Source: Heterohyrax brucei
Taxonomy: Eukaryota > Chordata > Mammalia > Hyracoidea > Procaviidae
Length of the DNA stretch: 64,000 bases
Reading direction: 5' to 3'
NCBI GenBank assembly: GCA_028571685.1
Contig: CM053162.1
Coordinates: 47,960,851-48,024,850 of the forward strand
Shown: in pieces, positions 46,011-58,200 of the stretch
Layout of the letters: each line of letters begins with the position of its first letter
Numbering within the stretch: the first letter of the stretch is position 1
The notes under the pieces: generated by a model
Databases searched by the model: none
What the model was told of the DNA's origin: nothing
What the model saw: the letters and a program-made list of their open reading frames with translations, nothing else
Program-made: the position numbers and the translations under genes

Positions 46011-46740
46011 GACTTCCAAGTAGTGACTCAAAAACAGACTATTGTGCCAGTGTTCACTGCAGCACTACTTGCAATAGCCAAAATGAGGAAACAACTTAAA
46101 TACCCATCAGCAGATTAATAGATAGACAAACTGTGGTACACACAATGGAATACTACTCAGCCATTAGGAGAAGTGAAATCTTCACATCCGCCACAGTATG
46201 CATGGAGCTTGATGACATTATGCTAAGCAAAATAAGCCGGTCACAAAAGGACAAATATTGTATGACCTCAGTTCTATAAAAAGACACGCAAAAGCAAATG
46301 TATAAAGACCAAAGTGAATTAGTGGTTACCATAGGAAGGAAGAAAGGGAAAAGAAGGAATTAATGGTGATGGACAAATCACATTGATTAAGGATAGGGTT
46401 GCACAGCAGATTCTCATAATTGCCGTCAATGAGTTGTGCACCTGCAAAGAGTTGAATTGGCAGAAGTTGTGTGGAATTTACAAAAATGACAAAGGAAAAA
46501 AAAAGCTGCTGAGTCTGCTTATGTATAATTAAACACCTAATGGAATTTAGTTCCTTGGTTTGAAGGTTTAGTGTCATAGTTTCATGGAACATCCCAGTTA
46601 ACTGGTCTGAAAATGTGTTGAGTACTTCTACCTCCTTATTGATTGTGTAATGCTTGGTGTCTTAAAATCTTCCAAGTGGCCAGCCAAATCATGACAATTG
46701 GTTTCTATTCATCCAGAGAAAAACAGGAATAAGAATCATC

Positions 46741-46750
46741 AGAAATAGAG
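46741..46750. repeat. Target-site duplication, left (RTE D)
   Basis: AGAAATAGAG, repeated perfectly at 53548-53557. Confidence 0.9.
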
Positions 46751-48340
46751 GTGTTGCTGTTGTTAGGTGCCATCGAGTTGGTGCTGACTTATAGCAACCC
46801 TATTCACAACAGAACAAAACACTGCCTGGTCTTGTATCATGTCCACAATCATTTTTATGCTTAATTCCATCATTGTAGCCACTGTGTCAATCCATCTTGT
46901 CAAGGGTCTTCCTCTTTTTTGCTGACCCTCCACATCTACCAAGCATGAAGTCCTTCTCCAGGGACTGATCCTTCCTGATAACAGATCCAAAGTATCTAAG
47001 ATGTAGTCTTGCCACCTTTGATTCCAAGAAGCACTCCGGTTGTAGTTCTTCTATAATAGATCCGTTTGTTCTTTTGGTGGTCCATGGTATGTTCAACATT
47101 CTTCTTCAACACTGCAAGTCAAAGGCATAAGTTCTTCCATCCTCTTTCTTCACTGTCCAGCTTTTCCAGGCATGTGATATGATTGAAAATACTATGGCTT
47201 GGATCAGGCACACCTTAGTCTTCAAGGTGACATCTTTACTTTTCAATACATTAAAGAGATCCTTTGCAGCAAATTTTCCCAGTGCAACGTATCTTTTGAA
47301 TTCTTTACTGCTGCCTCCATGGGCATCGATTGTGGACCCAAGCAAAATGAAATCCTCGACAACCTCAATCCTTTCTCCATTTATGACAATGTTGCTTACT
47401 GGTGCAGCTGTGAGGACTTTGTTTTCTTGATGTTGAGGTGCGATCCATACTGAAGGCTGTGGTCCTTGATGTTTTTCAGTAAGTGTTTCAAGTCTTCTTC
47501 ACTTCCACCAAGTAATAAGGTATCCTCTGCGTCAAGCAGGTTGCTGATGAGTCATCCTCCAATTCTGATGCCTCAGTCTTTTTATAATCCAGCTTCTTGG
47601 ATTATATAGATTGAAAACGTATGGTGAAAAGATACAACCCTGACACACACATTTCCTGACTTTAAACCATGCAGTGTCGCCTTGTTCTGTTTGCACAATT
47701 ATCTCTTAACCCATATACAGATTGCTTAAGACCACAATAAAGTGTTCTGGAATTACTATTCTCCTCAGTGTTAGCCACAATTTGTTATGATCCACACAGT
47801 GAAATGCTTTTGCATAGTCAATGAAACACAGATACACATCTTTCTGGTAGTCTCTGCTTTCAGCCAAGATCAATCTGGCATCAACAGTGATATCCCTGGT
47901 TCTATGTCCTCTTCTGAATCCAGCTTGAATTTCTGGCAGTTCCTTGTCAATATACTGTTGCAGTTGCTTTTGAACGATCTTGAGCAAAATCTCACTTGTG
48001 TGTGAAATTAATGATACTGTTCAGTAATTTCCACACTTGGTTGGATCACCTGTCTTTGGAACGGACGTAAATATGGATCTCTTCCAGTCAGTTGGCCAAG
48101 TAGGTCTCCTCTAAATTTCTTGGCATAGATGAGTGAGCACTTCCAGCACTGTTTCTGTTTGCTGAAATATGTCAATTGATATTCCATCAATGCCTGGAGC
48201 CTTGTTTTTCACCAATGCCTTCAAGGCAGCTTCAACTTCTTCCTTCATTCCCATTAGTTCCTGATCATGCGCTGCCTCTTTAAATGTGTGAAAATCTACC
48301 ATTTCTTTCTGGTATAATGACTCTGTGTATTCCTTCCATC
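46751..48340 (-). pseudogene. RTE reverse transcriptase remnant (copy D, 3' part)
   Basis: Pieces in order: 48111-48377 (linker, RWKEYTESLYQKEMV), 47706-47987 (LPEIQAGFRRG and CFIDYAKAFHCV, palm motif A with Asp), 47106-47345 and 46887-47099 (thumb and C-terminus). Frames shift several times. Motif C has lost the YADD Tyr and one Asp. It ends where the L1 poly(T) begins. Confidence 0.83.
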
Positions 48341-51300
48341 TTTTTTTTATTATTATTGTGATTGAGTGAAAGCACATAATCCAAATTAACTTTTTATGCC
48401 CGCCTATCTGCAGCTCCTTCTGCTCTCCTTGCTCAGTGACAGCACACTGTCCTTTTCTGTTCTATACATGTCATAGCCTCTCAACAATCTCCTGTCCCCT
48501 CTTCTCTGCCTTCTCATCTCCCTTCTTGTAAGAGGCCAGTATCCTATAGATGTATAGAACCACAAAGTGCGCCTACCATATAATCACATTGTATCCCCAA
48601 GTCCAATCCAATCCTGTCTGAACAGTTGACCTCAGTAGTCTTTTCTGATCAGGGGCAGCATCAGAGCTAGGGTCCATGTTCCTAGGGGAGCCTTTGGACC
48701 ATCAATTGCGGTCTTTTAGTGGAGTTCTTGAGATGCACCTCTCTGTTTCTTGTGTTGCCACTGGGACTTGACATTGTGTGCACCATCTTGGCTATCTTTA
48801 GTGATTGCTGGACACCATCTGGTTCTTCTGGTCACATGCTGATTCAGTTACCCATTAACATGGACCTTTCTGTCTTCTGGGTTTTTTCCCCTCATGTCTT
48901 TGTTGTCCTTGGTGATCATGTGTTCCGGCTGAGTTGGGACAATTTGGGGTATGGCAGCTTGCTACTTTTTAAGACCCTAGATGCCACTTTCTGATATGGG
49001 GTGCAGAAGACTCTCTTAGCAATAGGCTAGTTATGTCAGTTGGCCTCAATGTCCCTCAAGAACATGGCCCCTAGAACACTGCCCTTGTTACTCTATCCTT
49101 GCAATGTTGGGTTAGTATTAGAAGAGTTTTCAGTTTATACTGAAGTCCAGTTAAGTGGATCTTTCTATTGTTTGCTGTTACTCCTTTCACCCAACCAGAT
49201 TTCTATCAACTATCTAGTCTATAACCAGGCCTCTCAGTCCCTCCCCTCCCTTGCAGCCATCAAAGAGTGTTTTCTTCTGTACATGAATCTGTTTTTAAAT
49301 CCTTATAGTAGGTGTCTCATACAATATTTATGCTTGTGCCGCTGACTGATTTCACTCAACATAATGTCTTCCAATTGAAACAAGGTTTTTAGATGCTTCC
49401 TAAAATCATCATTGCTCTTTATCATTGTATAGTGTTCCACTGAGTATATGTACCGTAGTTTGTTTATCCATTCATCTGTTGTTGGGTGGTGGGGTTGATT
49501 CCATCTTTTTGAAGTTGTGGACTGTCCTGCAATAAACATTCATGTGCATGTATCTGTTTGTGTGACTGCCTTTACTTCTATAGGATAAATTCTGAGCAGT
49601 GGGATTACTGGATCATGTGTTGTATCTATTTCCAGCTTTGTGAGGAAGCACCAGATTGTTTTCCAAAGAGGTTGTACCATTCTGCAATCTCACCAGCAGT
49701 GTAGGAGAGTTCCAATTTCTCCACAGCCTCTCTAGCATTTGTGTCTTTTGGATCATGGCCAGTCCAGCTGGGGTGAGATGGTATCTTGTCGTAGTTTTGA
49801 TTTGGATTTATTTAATAGCTAGTGATTGTGAGCATCTCCTCACATGTCTTTTGGCTGCTTGAATGTCCTCTTTAGTGAAGTGTCTGTCCGTCTCCTTTGC
49901 CTATCACTTAATTGGGTTATTTACTTTTTCTTGTTGATATTTTGCAGTACTTTGTAGGTTAGGGAGATCAGACGTCATTCTGGCATGTAGTCGCTAAATG
50001 TTTTTTCCCATTCTGTAGGTGGTCATTTAGTTCTTTAGATAAAGTCTTTGGATGAGCAAAGTGTTTGATTCTTAGTAGTTCCCATTTACCTACTTTCTCT
50101 TCTGTTGATTGTGCTCTGTTTGTCAGACTTTGAAGTCTGTCTAAGCTGTGTATTAAAACTTCCATTGTTGATCCTATTTTTTCTTGCATTTTTATCGTTT
50201 TAGGGTTGATACTTAGATATTTTACCCAATTTGAGTTAGTTTTTGTGTAAGGTGTGAGATATGGGTCCTATTTAAATTTTCTGCAGATGGATATCCAATT
50301 TTGCCAACACCATTTGTTGAAGAGACTGTTTTTAACCCACTTTACAATCTTAGGGCCCTTGTCGAATATCAGCTGTTCATGGGAGGATGTTGGCATCTCT
50401 GGGGTCTGAACTCTGTTCCATTGGTCTATATATCTCTTTTTGTACCAGTACCAGGCTGTTTTGACTACTGTGACAGTGTAATAGGTTCTAAGGTCGGGTA
50501 GTGTGAGGACTCCCATTGTGTTCCTCTTCTTCAGTAGTGCTTTTCTTATCTGGGGTTTCTTCCCTGTCCAAACAAAGTTGTTGATTTGTTAAAAAATGTC
50601 ACTGGAATTTGTATTGGAATTGTATTGTACATGTAGATCACTTTGGGTAAAATAGACATTTTCACAATGCTGAGTCTTCTTATCTGTAAGCAGGGTAGGT
50701 TTCTCCGTTTACGTAAATCTCTCCTGGTTTCTTGCAGTGAGATCTTGTAGTTCTCTTTGCATATGTCTCTTATTTCTCTAGTTAGGTTTATTTCTAGGTA
50801 TTTTATTTTCTTGGGGGCTATAGCAAATGGTATTGATTTGGTGACTTATTCTTTGATGATCTCTTTGTTGGTATAAAGGAATCCTACTGATTTACTTATG
50901 TTTATCTTATATGCTGATACTAAGCTGAACTCTTTATGAGTTCCAGTAGTTTACTTATGAATTCTTTAGGATTCCCTGCATATACAATCATATAATCTGC
51001 AAATAGGGAGATTTTTACTTCTTCTTTGCTGATGCAGATACCCTTTATTTCTTTGTCTTGTCTAATTGCTCTGGCCAAAACTTCTAGTACAATGTTGGAT
51101 AGAAGTGGTGAGAGTGGGAATCCTTGTCTAGTTCCCATTCTCAAGGGGAATTCTTTCAGTCTCTCTCCATTTAGGATGATGTAGGTGGTTTGGCTTTGCT
51201 TAGATGCCCTCATTGCAGTGAGGACTTTGCCTTCTATTCCTATTTTGCTGAGAGTTTTTAGAATGGGTGGATGTTGGACTTTGTGAAATGCCTTTTGTGA

Positions 51301-53225
51301 ATCAATTGACAAAATCCAATGATTCGTATCTTGTGTGTTACTTGCATGGTTGATCACATTAATTGTTTTTCTGATGTTGAATCAGCCTTGCATCCTTGGT
51401 AGGAATCCAGCTTGATCATGATGAATTACGTTTTTGATATGTTGTTGGATTCTATTGGCAAGGATTTTGTTGAAGATTTTTGCATCTAGATTCATGAATG
51501 ATTTTGGTCTGTAATTTTCCTTCTTAGTGGGATCTTTCCCCGGATTTGGTATCTGGGTTATGCTGGCTTTATAGAGTCAATTTGGGATTATTGCATCCTT
51601 TTCTATGCTATGCAATAATCTCAGTAGTATTGGAGTTAACTCTTTAAAGGCTTGGTAGAATTCTGTGGTGAAGCCTTCTGGGCCAGCACTTTTTTTTGGT
51701 TGAAAGTTTTTTGATGACTTTTTCAATCTCTTCCTTTGTGATGGATTTATTAAGTTGTTCCACTTTTCCTTGTGATAATTTTGGTAGGTGATATGAATCT
51801 AGGCATTTGTCCATTTTCTCTGGGCTTGCAAATGTGTTAGAGGACAGTCTTTCATAGTATTCTGTTATGATACTCTTGATTTCAGTTGAGTCTGTTGTGA
51901 CATTTCCAACCTCATTTCTTATTTGGGTTGTTTTCTCTCCTATTTTTCTTTTGTAAGTTTAGGCAATGGTTTGTCAATTTTGTTGATCTTTTTTTTAAAA
52001 AAAACACAGCTTTTGGTTTTGTCAGTTTTTTCCATTGCTCTTTTATTCTCAAATTCATTTAGCTCTGCTCTAATCTTTATGATCTGTTTTCTTATGGTGT
52101 CTGAGGTGTACCTCTGTTGCTCTCTTTCTACTTGTTCAAGCTGTAGGGTTAATTCTTTGGTTTAGATCCTCTCTGTATTCCAGATGTTCACATTTAAAGA
52201 GATAAACTGACCTCTGAGCACTACTTTGGCTGTATCCCACAGGTTCAGGTAGGATGTGTTTTCATTCTCATTGTAATCTATAAATTTATTTCATCCTCTA
52301 TTTCTTCTAAAATCCACTGCTTTTTGAACAAGGTGTTGTTCAGTTTCCATGAGTTCCAATTCTACCTATATTTTTTCTGCGATTGATTTTGACTTTTATG
52401 GCTTCATGGTCTGAGAAGATGCTTTGCAATAGTTTAATGGTTTGGATTTTGTTGAGATTTGCTTTATGTCCTAACACATGGTCTAGTCTGGAAAAGGTTC
52501 CATGTGCATTGGAGAAGAAAGTGTACTTATCTGTTGATGGATAAAAAAGTCTGTATATGTTGATGAGGTCTAATTGGTTAATTGTCACAATAAGATCTTC
52601 TGTGTCTTTACTGAGCTTTTTTCTAGATGATCTGTCTGTTACTGAAAGCAGAGTATTGAAGTCACCAACTATTATTGTGGAGTGTTCTGTCTCATTTTTC
52701 AGTGTAGTCAGAGTTTGTTTGATGTATTTAGATGCTCTAGTATTGGGTGCATAAATATTTAATGTTGCTAAGTCCTGCTTGTGTATTGAACCTTTCAGCA
52801 ATAAATAGTGACCATCCGTGTCCACAATGGTGGATTTTATATTAAAATCTATTTTGTCTGAGATTAGTATTGCCACACCTGCCCTTCTTTATGTGTTGTT
52901 ACCTTTATTATTCCACACTTTAATTTTCAGTTTGTTTATATCTTTGAGTTTAAGGTATGTTTCTTGTAAGCAACATACAGACAGGTCGTGTCTTTTGATC
53001 CAGGATGTCATTCGCTGTACCTTTATTGGAGCATTCAGGCCATTTACATTTAGGGTGATTATTGATAGGTATGTGTTTAGTGCCATCATTTTGATGTAAT
53101 TATTTTTATGTTGATGATTTCTATATTGATCTCAGTATTCTGTTCTGGTTCATTCTACTTTATGGGTTGACTTTTCAGTGTTGGCTTTGTGTTTGTTGAG
53201 ACTCTGGGTGAATACCCTTTTTTAA
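48341..53225 (-). mobile_element. L1, 4.9 kb, truncated just before ORF2 (L1-2)
   Basis: Starts with poly(T) and TTATTATTATTGTGATTGA. The 3'UTR runs to about 49300 and ORF2 from there to 53089; it stops in the spacer upstream of ORF2. It sits inside RTE copy D. A target duplication is not certain: GACTCTGTGTATTCC before the poly(T) and ACTCTGGGTGAATACC at 53201-53216 resemble each other, but part of the latter also fits L1 spacer sequence. Confidence 0.85.
49300..53089 (-). pseudogene. L1 ORF2 remnant, nearly full length (L1-2)
   Basis: Begins MMALNTYLSIITLNVNGLNA at 53089. The endonuclease is in pieces: CCLQETY at the 52889-53089 end, and 52340-52876 with GDFNTLL and SDHEAIKVKI. The RT piece at 50920-51357 has [19 protein letters not shown] and a mutated active site FADY (50992-51003). 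The C-terminus is at 49303-49539 (LEDIMLSEISQ). Several stops and shifts separate these, and the RT Asp pair is lost. Confidence 0.85.
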
Positions 53226-53547
53226 CTAATGCAAATGACACCTGTACATATGGACCTTACCAAATGAAATACACAGGAATGAAATCGACTACGTCTGTGG
53301 AAAAAGAAGATGGAAAAGCTCCATATGAGCAGTCAGAACAAGACCAGTGCTGACCATCAATTGCTCGTATGCAAATTCAAATCAAAACTGAAGAATATTA
53401 GAACAAGTCCACAAGAGCCAAAGTATGGCCTTGAATATGTCCCTCCTGAGTTTAAAGACCAAGAACAAATTTAATGTGTTGACCACTAATAACTGAAGAT
53501 CAGATGAATTGTGGAATGCCTTGAAGGATATCATCCATGAAAACAAG
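53226..53547 (+). repeat. Inverted 5' segment of RTE copy D
   Basis: Sense RTE text of the endonuclease C-terminus: GACCTTACCAAATGAAATAC, CGACTACGTCTGTGG, then GACCATCAATTGCTCGTATG and CCAAAGTATGGCC, ending ATCATCCATGAAAACAAG. It ends exactly at the right target duplication, so it is the flipped half of the RTE and not a separate insertion. Confidence 0.8.
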
Positions 53548-53557
53548 AGAAATAGAG
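53548..53557. repeat. Target-site duplication, right (RTE D)
   Basis: AGAAATAGAG, identical to 46741-46750. Confidence 0.9.
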
Positions 53558-54095
53558 GATGATATGGAATATAGATTAATTATCCCCATGAACAACTACT
53601 TCCTTTGCCATGACAGCAGTAGCACTGGATGGTGCCTAGCTCCCATTACCGAACATTTTAATCAAAGACTGAACAGAAGAATCCTGATCAAAAGGAAGAC
53701 AATGTGGAGTATAATTTAAAATTTCCATGCAGTCCACATTTTCTGGAGCCATGGAGGGTGAATTAATTCCTGAAACTGTTATCCTAGGACAATGTTTAAA
53801 ACTTAAGCCAAAAAATACCCCTTGAAATAAGCTTAAAACTGAACAATAGTTTAGCCTAACTAATGAAAAGGGTCGGCTGTGAGCATTATGTTCTTTTAGT
53901 AATTATGTAAGTGGGATCAAAATGACAATAGAAACTCAAAAGATTAGGTAGGAATCATAGGTGGTAGTGAGTTTGAGTTTATGTTAATGAGAAAGGAACA
54001 ACTCGGAAAAGGACGATGAGAATGGCTGCACAACTTGAAGAATGTACTAGTGTTACTAAATTGTACATGTAGAAACCGTTGAATTGCTACATGTA
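53558..54095 (+). repeat. Old L1 3'UTR continuation
   Basis: Sense L1 3'UTR: ATGAACAACTACTTCCTTTG, GGAGCCATGGAGGGTG, TAGTTTAGCCTAACTAATG, ending GTTGAATTGCTACATGTA where the next L1 inserted. It continues at 61433 with GAATTGCTATATGTTTTAAT and CTCAACAAAAGC. Confidence 0.75.
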
Positions 54096-54104
54096 TTTTT
54101 TTTT

Positions 54105-54268
54105 CTTTTGTGTAACCTCTTATTAAACCCATGTTACTCTTGTTTGAGGTCATTCGTTTGAGTCACAGTTATATTTCATTAACATTTAATTATGTACTTA
54201 CTTTTTTATGAATAATATTAATGTATCAATTCATTTGAATATCATAACTTTTTAATTCCCCACTAATC
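54105..54268 (-). repeat. Apparent L1 3' transduction segment
   Basis: This sequence lies between the canonical L1 3' end (TTATTATTATGATTGA side at about 54269) and the poly(T) next to the target duplication. The other L1 3' ends here (42228, 48341) lack it, and the outer old L1 does not contain it. It has an ATTAAA-like word and an internal poly(T) at its L1 side. It reads as genomic sequence copied from downstream of the source L1. Confidence 0.72.
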
Positions 54269-55259
54269 TTTTTTTTATTATTATGATTGAATGAAAATGT
54301 ACACTCCCATATAAATTTTCAAGCCCACCTATATGCAGCTCCCACTGCTCTCCCTGCCTGGTGACAGCACACTCTTCCTCTTATCCTCCCAACAATCCCC
54401 TATCGCCTCCTCTCCACCTATTCCCCTTCCTCTAGTAAGAGGTCAGAAGGACAACATCCTATCAATGCATAGAACCACAAAGTGCACACATGATATGGTC
54501 ACTCTGTGTCGCCAAGTCCACTCGATTCCTGTCTGACAGCTGACCTCCATTATGATTTATGGACAGGGGCGGCATCAGGGCCAGAGGCCATGCTGCCAGG
54601 GGAACTCTAAGGCTCCTGGACCATCAATTGTGTTTTTTTAGTGGAGATCTCACGGTGCATCATTTTTATTCTTGTGCTGCCAGTGAGACTCAACTTTGTG
54701 AGCTCCATTGCGGCTATCACTGATGGTGGCTGGGCAACAACCAGGTCTTCTGGTCACAAGTTGATGTAGTTGCCCACTCACATGGATCTGTCTGTCTTCT
54801 GGATTCTCTTTACCCCATGTCATTTTGGTCCTTGGTGATCATCCATTCCTTCTGAGTTAGGACCATTTGCTGTACCCTCAGATGGCAGCTTCACAGCTTT
54901 TAAAACTCCAGGCATCACTCACCAATTTGAGGTGCATAAGGCTCTCTTAGAAAAATGCTAGTTGTGCCAGTTGGCCTCGATTTCCTCTGAGAGCATGGTC
55001 CCTGGCCCCCTGCCCCAGGTACTCTGTCCTTGCAGTACTGGGTTAAGATGGGAGGAGTAATCACGTTATATTGAAGTCCAGTTAATACTGTTCTACTTTC
55101 TAACATGTGCTGTCACAGATTTCACCCAACCAAATTCCTATCAACTATCTAATCTAAATCCTCCCCGATCACCCTCCCTCTCTCCCCACACTTGCAGCCA
55201 TCAAAGAGTCTTTTCTTCTATGCATGAGTCTGTTTTTAAGTTCTTGTCATAGGCATCTC
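54269..55259 (-). repeat. L1-3 3'UTR
   Basis: About 1 kb containing TGACAGCACACTCTTCCTC, CATAGAACCACAAAGTGC and TTGCAGCCATCAAAGAGTC. It aligns in order to 48345-49300 and to the fragments at 14638 and 42228. Non-coding. Confidence 0.82.
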
Positions 55260-58200
55260 ATACAGTATTTGTCCTTTTGTCATTGACTCTTGGCTGGCTG
55301 GGGTCACTGACTACTTTCACTCAGCGTAATGTCCTCCAATTGAAACCAGGTTATGAGATGTTTCCTGGAATCATCATTGTTCTTTATCATTGCAAAATGT
55401 TCCATCGAGTATATACACCATAGTTCACTTATCTATTCCTCTGTTGTTGGGCATCTGGGTTGATTCCATCTTTTTGCTATTGTGAACTGTGCTACAATAA
55501 AACATTCATGTGCGTGTATCAGTTGGTGTGAATGGCCTTGATTCTGTAGAATATATTCCAAGTAGCAGAATTACTGGGTCAAATGGTACATCTATATCCA
55601 GCTTTTTAAGGAAGCGCCAGATTGCTTTCTGAAGATGTTGCACCATTTTGCAATCCTACCAACAGTGTAGGAGAGTTCCAGTTTCTCCATAGCCTCTACA
55701 GCATTTGTTGTTTTGCATTTTCTGGATCATGGCCAACCTTGTTTGGGTGAGATGGTATCTCATTGTAGTTTTGATTTAAATTTCTTTAATAGCTAATGAT
55801 TGTTAGCATGTCTGCATATGTCTTTTGGCTACCTGGATCTCCTCTTTAGAGAAGTGTCTGTCCATCTCCTTTACCCATCACTTAATTGGATTGTTTATCT
55901 TTTTCTTATTGATATTTTGTAGTACCTTATAGATTATGGAGATCAGGCATTGGTCTGACATGCAGTTGCCAAATATTTTTTCCCATTCTGTAGGTGGCCT
56001 TTTAATTCTATTAATAAAGTCTTTGGATGAGCAAAAGTATTTGATTCTTAATAGTTCCCATTTATCCATTTTCTCTTCTGTTGTTTGTGGTTTGTTCGAC
56101 AGATTTTGAAGTCTGTCTATGTTGTGTATTAAAACTTCCATTGTTGTTCTTACTTTCTCTTGGATGAGATTTATTGTTTTAGATTTGATATTTAGGTCTT
56201 TTATCCAGTTTGAGTTGGTTTTTGTATAAGGTGTAAGCTATGGGTCTTCTTTCAATTTATTGCAGTTGAATACTCAATTTTGCCAACACCATTTGTTGAA
56301 GAGATTGTCTTCTCCCCAGTTGAATGTCTTAGGGTCTTTGTCGAATATCAGCTATTCGTAGGAAGATGATGTCATCTCTGGGGTCTTGATTCTGTTCCAT
56401 TGATGTATCTATCTCTTTTTGTACCAGTACCAGGCTGTTTTGACTACTGTGGAAGTGTAATAGCTTCTAAAGTCTAGTTTGTGTGAGGTCTCCCAGTGTG
56501 TTCTTCTTCTTCAGTAGTGCTTTACTTATCCAGAGCTTCTTCCCTTTCCAAACAAGGTTGGTAATTTGTTTCTCCATCTCATTAAAAATGGTCACGGGAA
56601 TTTGTATTGGGATTGCATTATATAAGTAGATTGCTTTGGGCAAAATAGACATTTTCACAATGCTAAGTCTTCCTATCCGTAAGCAGGGTAGATTTCCCCA
56701 TTTATGTAAGTTTTCCTTAGTTTCTTGTAGTAAGGACTTGTAGTTCTCATTGTAAAGGTCTGTTATTTCTTTGTATAGATTTATTCCTAGGCAGTTTATC
56801 TTTTTAGGGGCATAGTGAATGTGATTTGGTGATTTATTAATTAATAATCTTGTTGTTGGTATAAAGGAAGCCTACTGATTTACTTATGTTTATCTTGTAT
56901 CCTGAGACTTTACTGAACAATTATTTCAGGTTGAGTAGCTGACTTAAGGACTCTTTAGGATTCTCTGCATATACAATCACATCATCTGCAAATAGGGAGA
57001 TTTTTACTTCTTTGCTGATGCTGATGTCTTTTATTTCTTGGTCTTGTCTAATTGTTCTGGCTAGAACTTCTAGTACAATGTGGAATAGGAGAGGTGAGAG
57101 TGGGCATCCTTGTCTAGTTCCTGCTCTCAAGGGAAACTGTTTCAGTCTCTTTCCATTCAGGATGATGTAGGCAGTTGGCTTTGTATAAATGGCCCTTATT
57201 GCATTGATGAATTTGCCATCTATTCCTATTTTGCTGAGAATTTTTAGCATGAATGGGTACTGGACTTTATAAAATGCTTTTTCTGCATCAATAGACAAAA
57301 TCAGGTGCTTCTTGTCTTTTGTGTTATTTAGGTGGTTGATCACATTAATTGTTTTTCTGATGTTAAACCAGCCTTGCATCCCTGGTATGAATCCCACTTG
57401 GCCACGATGGATTATTTTTTTGATATGTTGTTGTATTATATTGGAAAGAATTTTGTTGAAGATTTTTGCATCTAGATTCATGAGTGATATTGGTCTGCAC
57501 TTCTTTTTTGTTGGGTCTTTCCCTGACTTTGGTACCAAGGTTACACTGGCTTCATAGGATGAATTTGGGAGTATTCCATCTCTTTCTATGCTGTGAAATA
57601 GTCTCAGTAGTATTGGAGATAAGTCTTCTCCAAAAGTTTGGTGCAGTTCTGTGGTGAAGCCATCTGGGCCAGGGCTTTTATTCATTTGTATTTTTTGGAT
57701 GGTTTTTTCAACCTCTTCCTTTGTGATGGATTATTGAGTTGTTCTGCTTCATCTTGTAATAGTTTGGGTAGGTGATATGAATCAAGGAATTTGTCTGTTT
57801 CCTCTAGGTTTTCATATTTGTTCGAGTACAGTCTTTCATAGTATTCTGTTATGATACTTTTTATTTCTGTTGGATCTGTTATGACAACTCTCCTCTCATT
57901 TCTTGTTTTTCTGTTTTTCTTTAGTAAGTTTAGCCAATGTTTTGTCAATTTAGTTGATCTTTTAAAAAAAACAGCTTTTGGTCCTTCTGATTTTTTCAAC
58001 TGTTCTTCTATTCTCTAATTCATTTAGTTCTGCTCTAATCTTTATGATCTGTTTTCTTCTGGTGACTGAGGGGTTCCTCTGGTGTTCTCTCTCTGCTTGT
58101 CCAAGCTGTAGCGTTAGTTCTTTGGTTTTGTTTCTTTATTCCTTCCAGATGTGTGCATTTACGGAGATAAACTGACTTCTGAGTACTGCTTTGGCTGTAT

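Larger units (their letters stand above)
43640..46330 (+). pseudogene. Old L1 ORF2 remnant (RT to C-terminus)
   Basis: The sense frame remnants show an RT block around 43655-43780, an EKLSGYK-like region at 43850-43890 and a ring of LQEIL/LNKWK residues near 44035-44080. The ORF2 C-terminal part lies at 46055-46270 (TACTACTCAGCCATTAGG; GACATTATGCTAAGCAAAAT). It is broken by an LTR, a SINE, a MITE and many substitutions, so it cannot yield a protein. Confidence 0.78.
46751..53547 (-). mobile_element. RTE LINE with inverted 5' part, containing an L1 (copy D)
   Basis: The 3' part is antisense (46751-48340, RT core to 3' end). The 5' part (53226-53547, endonuclease C-terminus and linker) is in the sense direction. 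A perfect 10-bp duplication AGAAATAGAG bounds the whole block, and old L1 3'UTR text continues across it. This is therefore one RTE insertion with a 5' inversion. An L1 (48341-53225) lies at or very near the inversion junction. The RT motif C is degraded to DAED (near 47520-47535). Confidence 0.85.

Noticed and set aside
53201..53216. ACTCTGGGTGAATACC as a definite target duplication of L1-2
   Set aside because: The first part also fits L1 spacer sequence (compare 59158-59175) and needs a gap to match the left flank, so I left it as a possibility only.
56921..57685. A 254-codon minus-strand open frame with a complete RT core, as a possible gene
   Set aside because: It is a segment of L1-3 ORF2 and its neighbours are frame-shifted ORF2 pieces.
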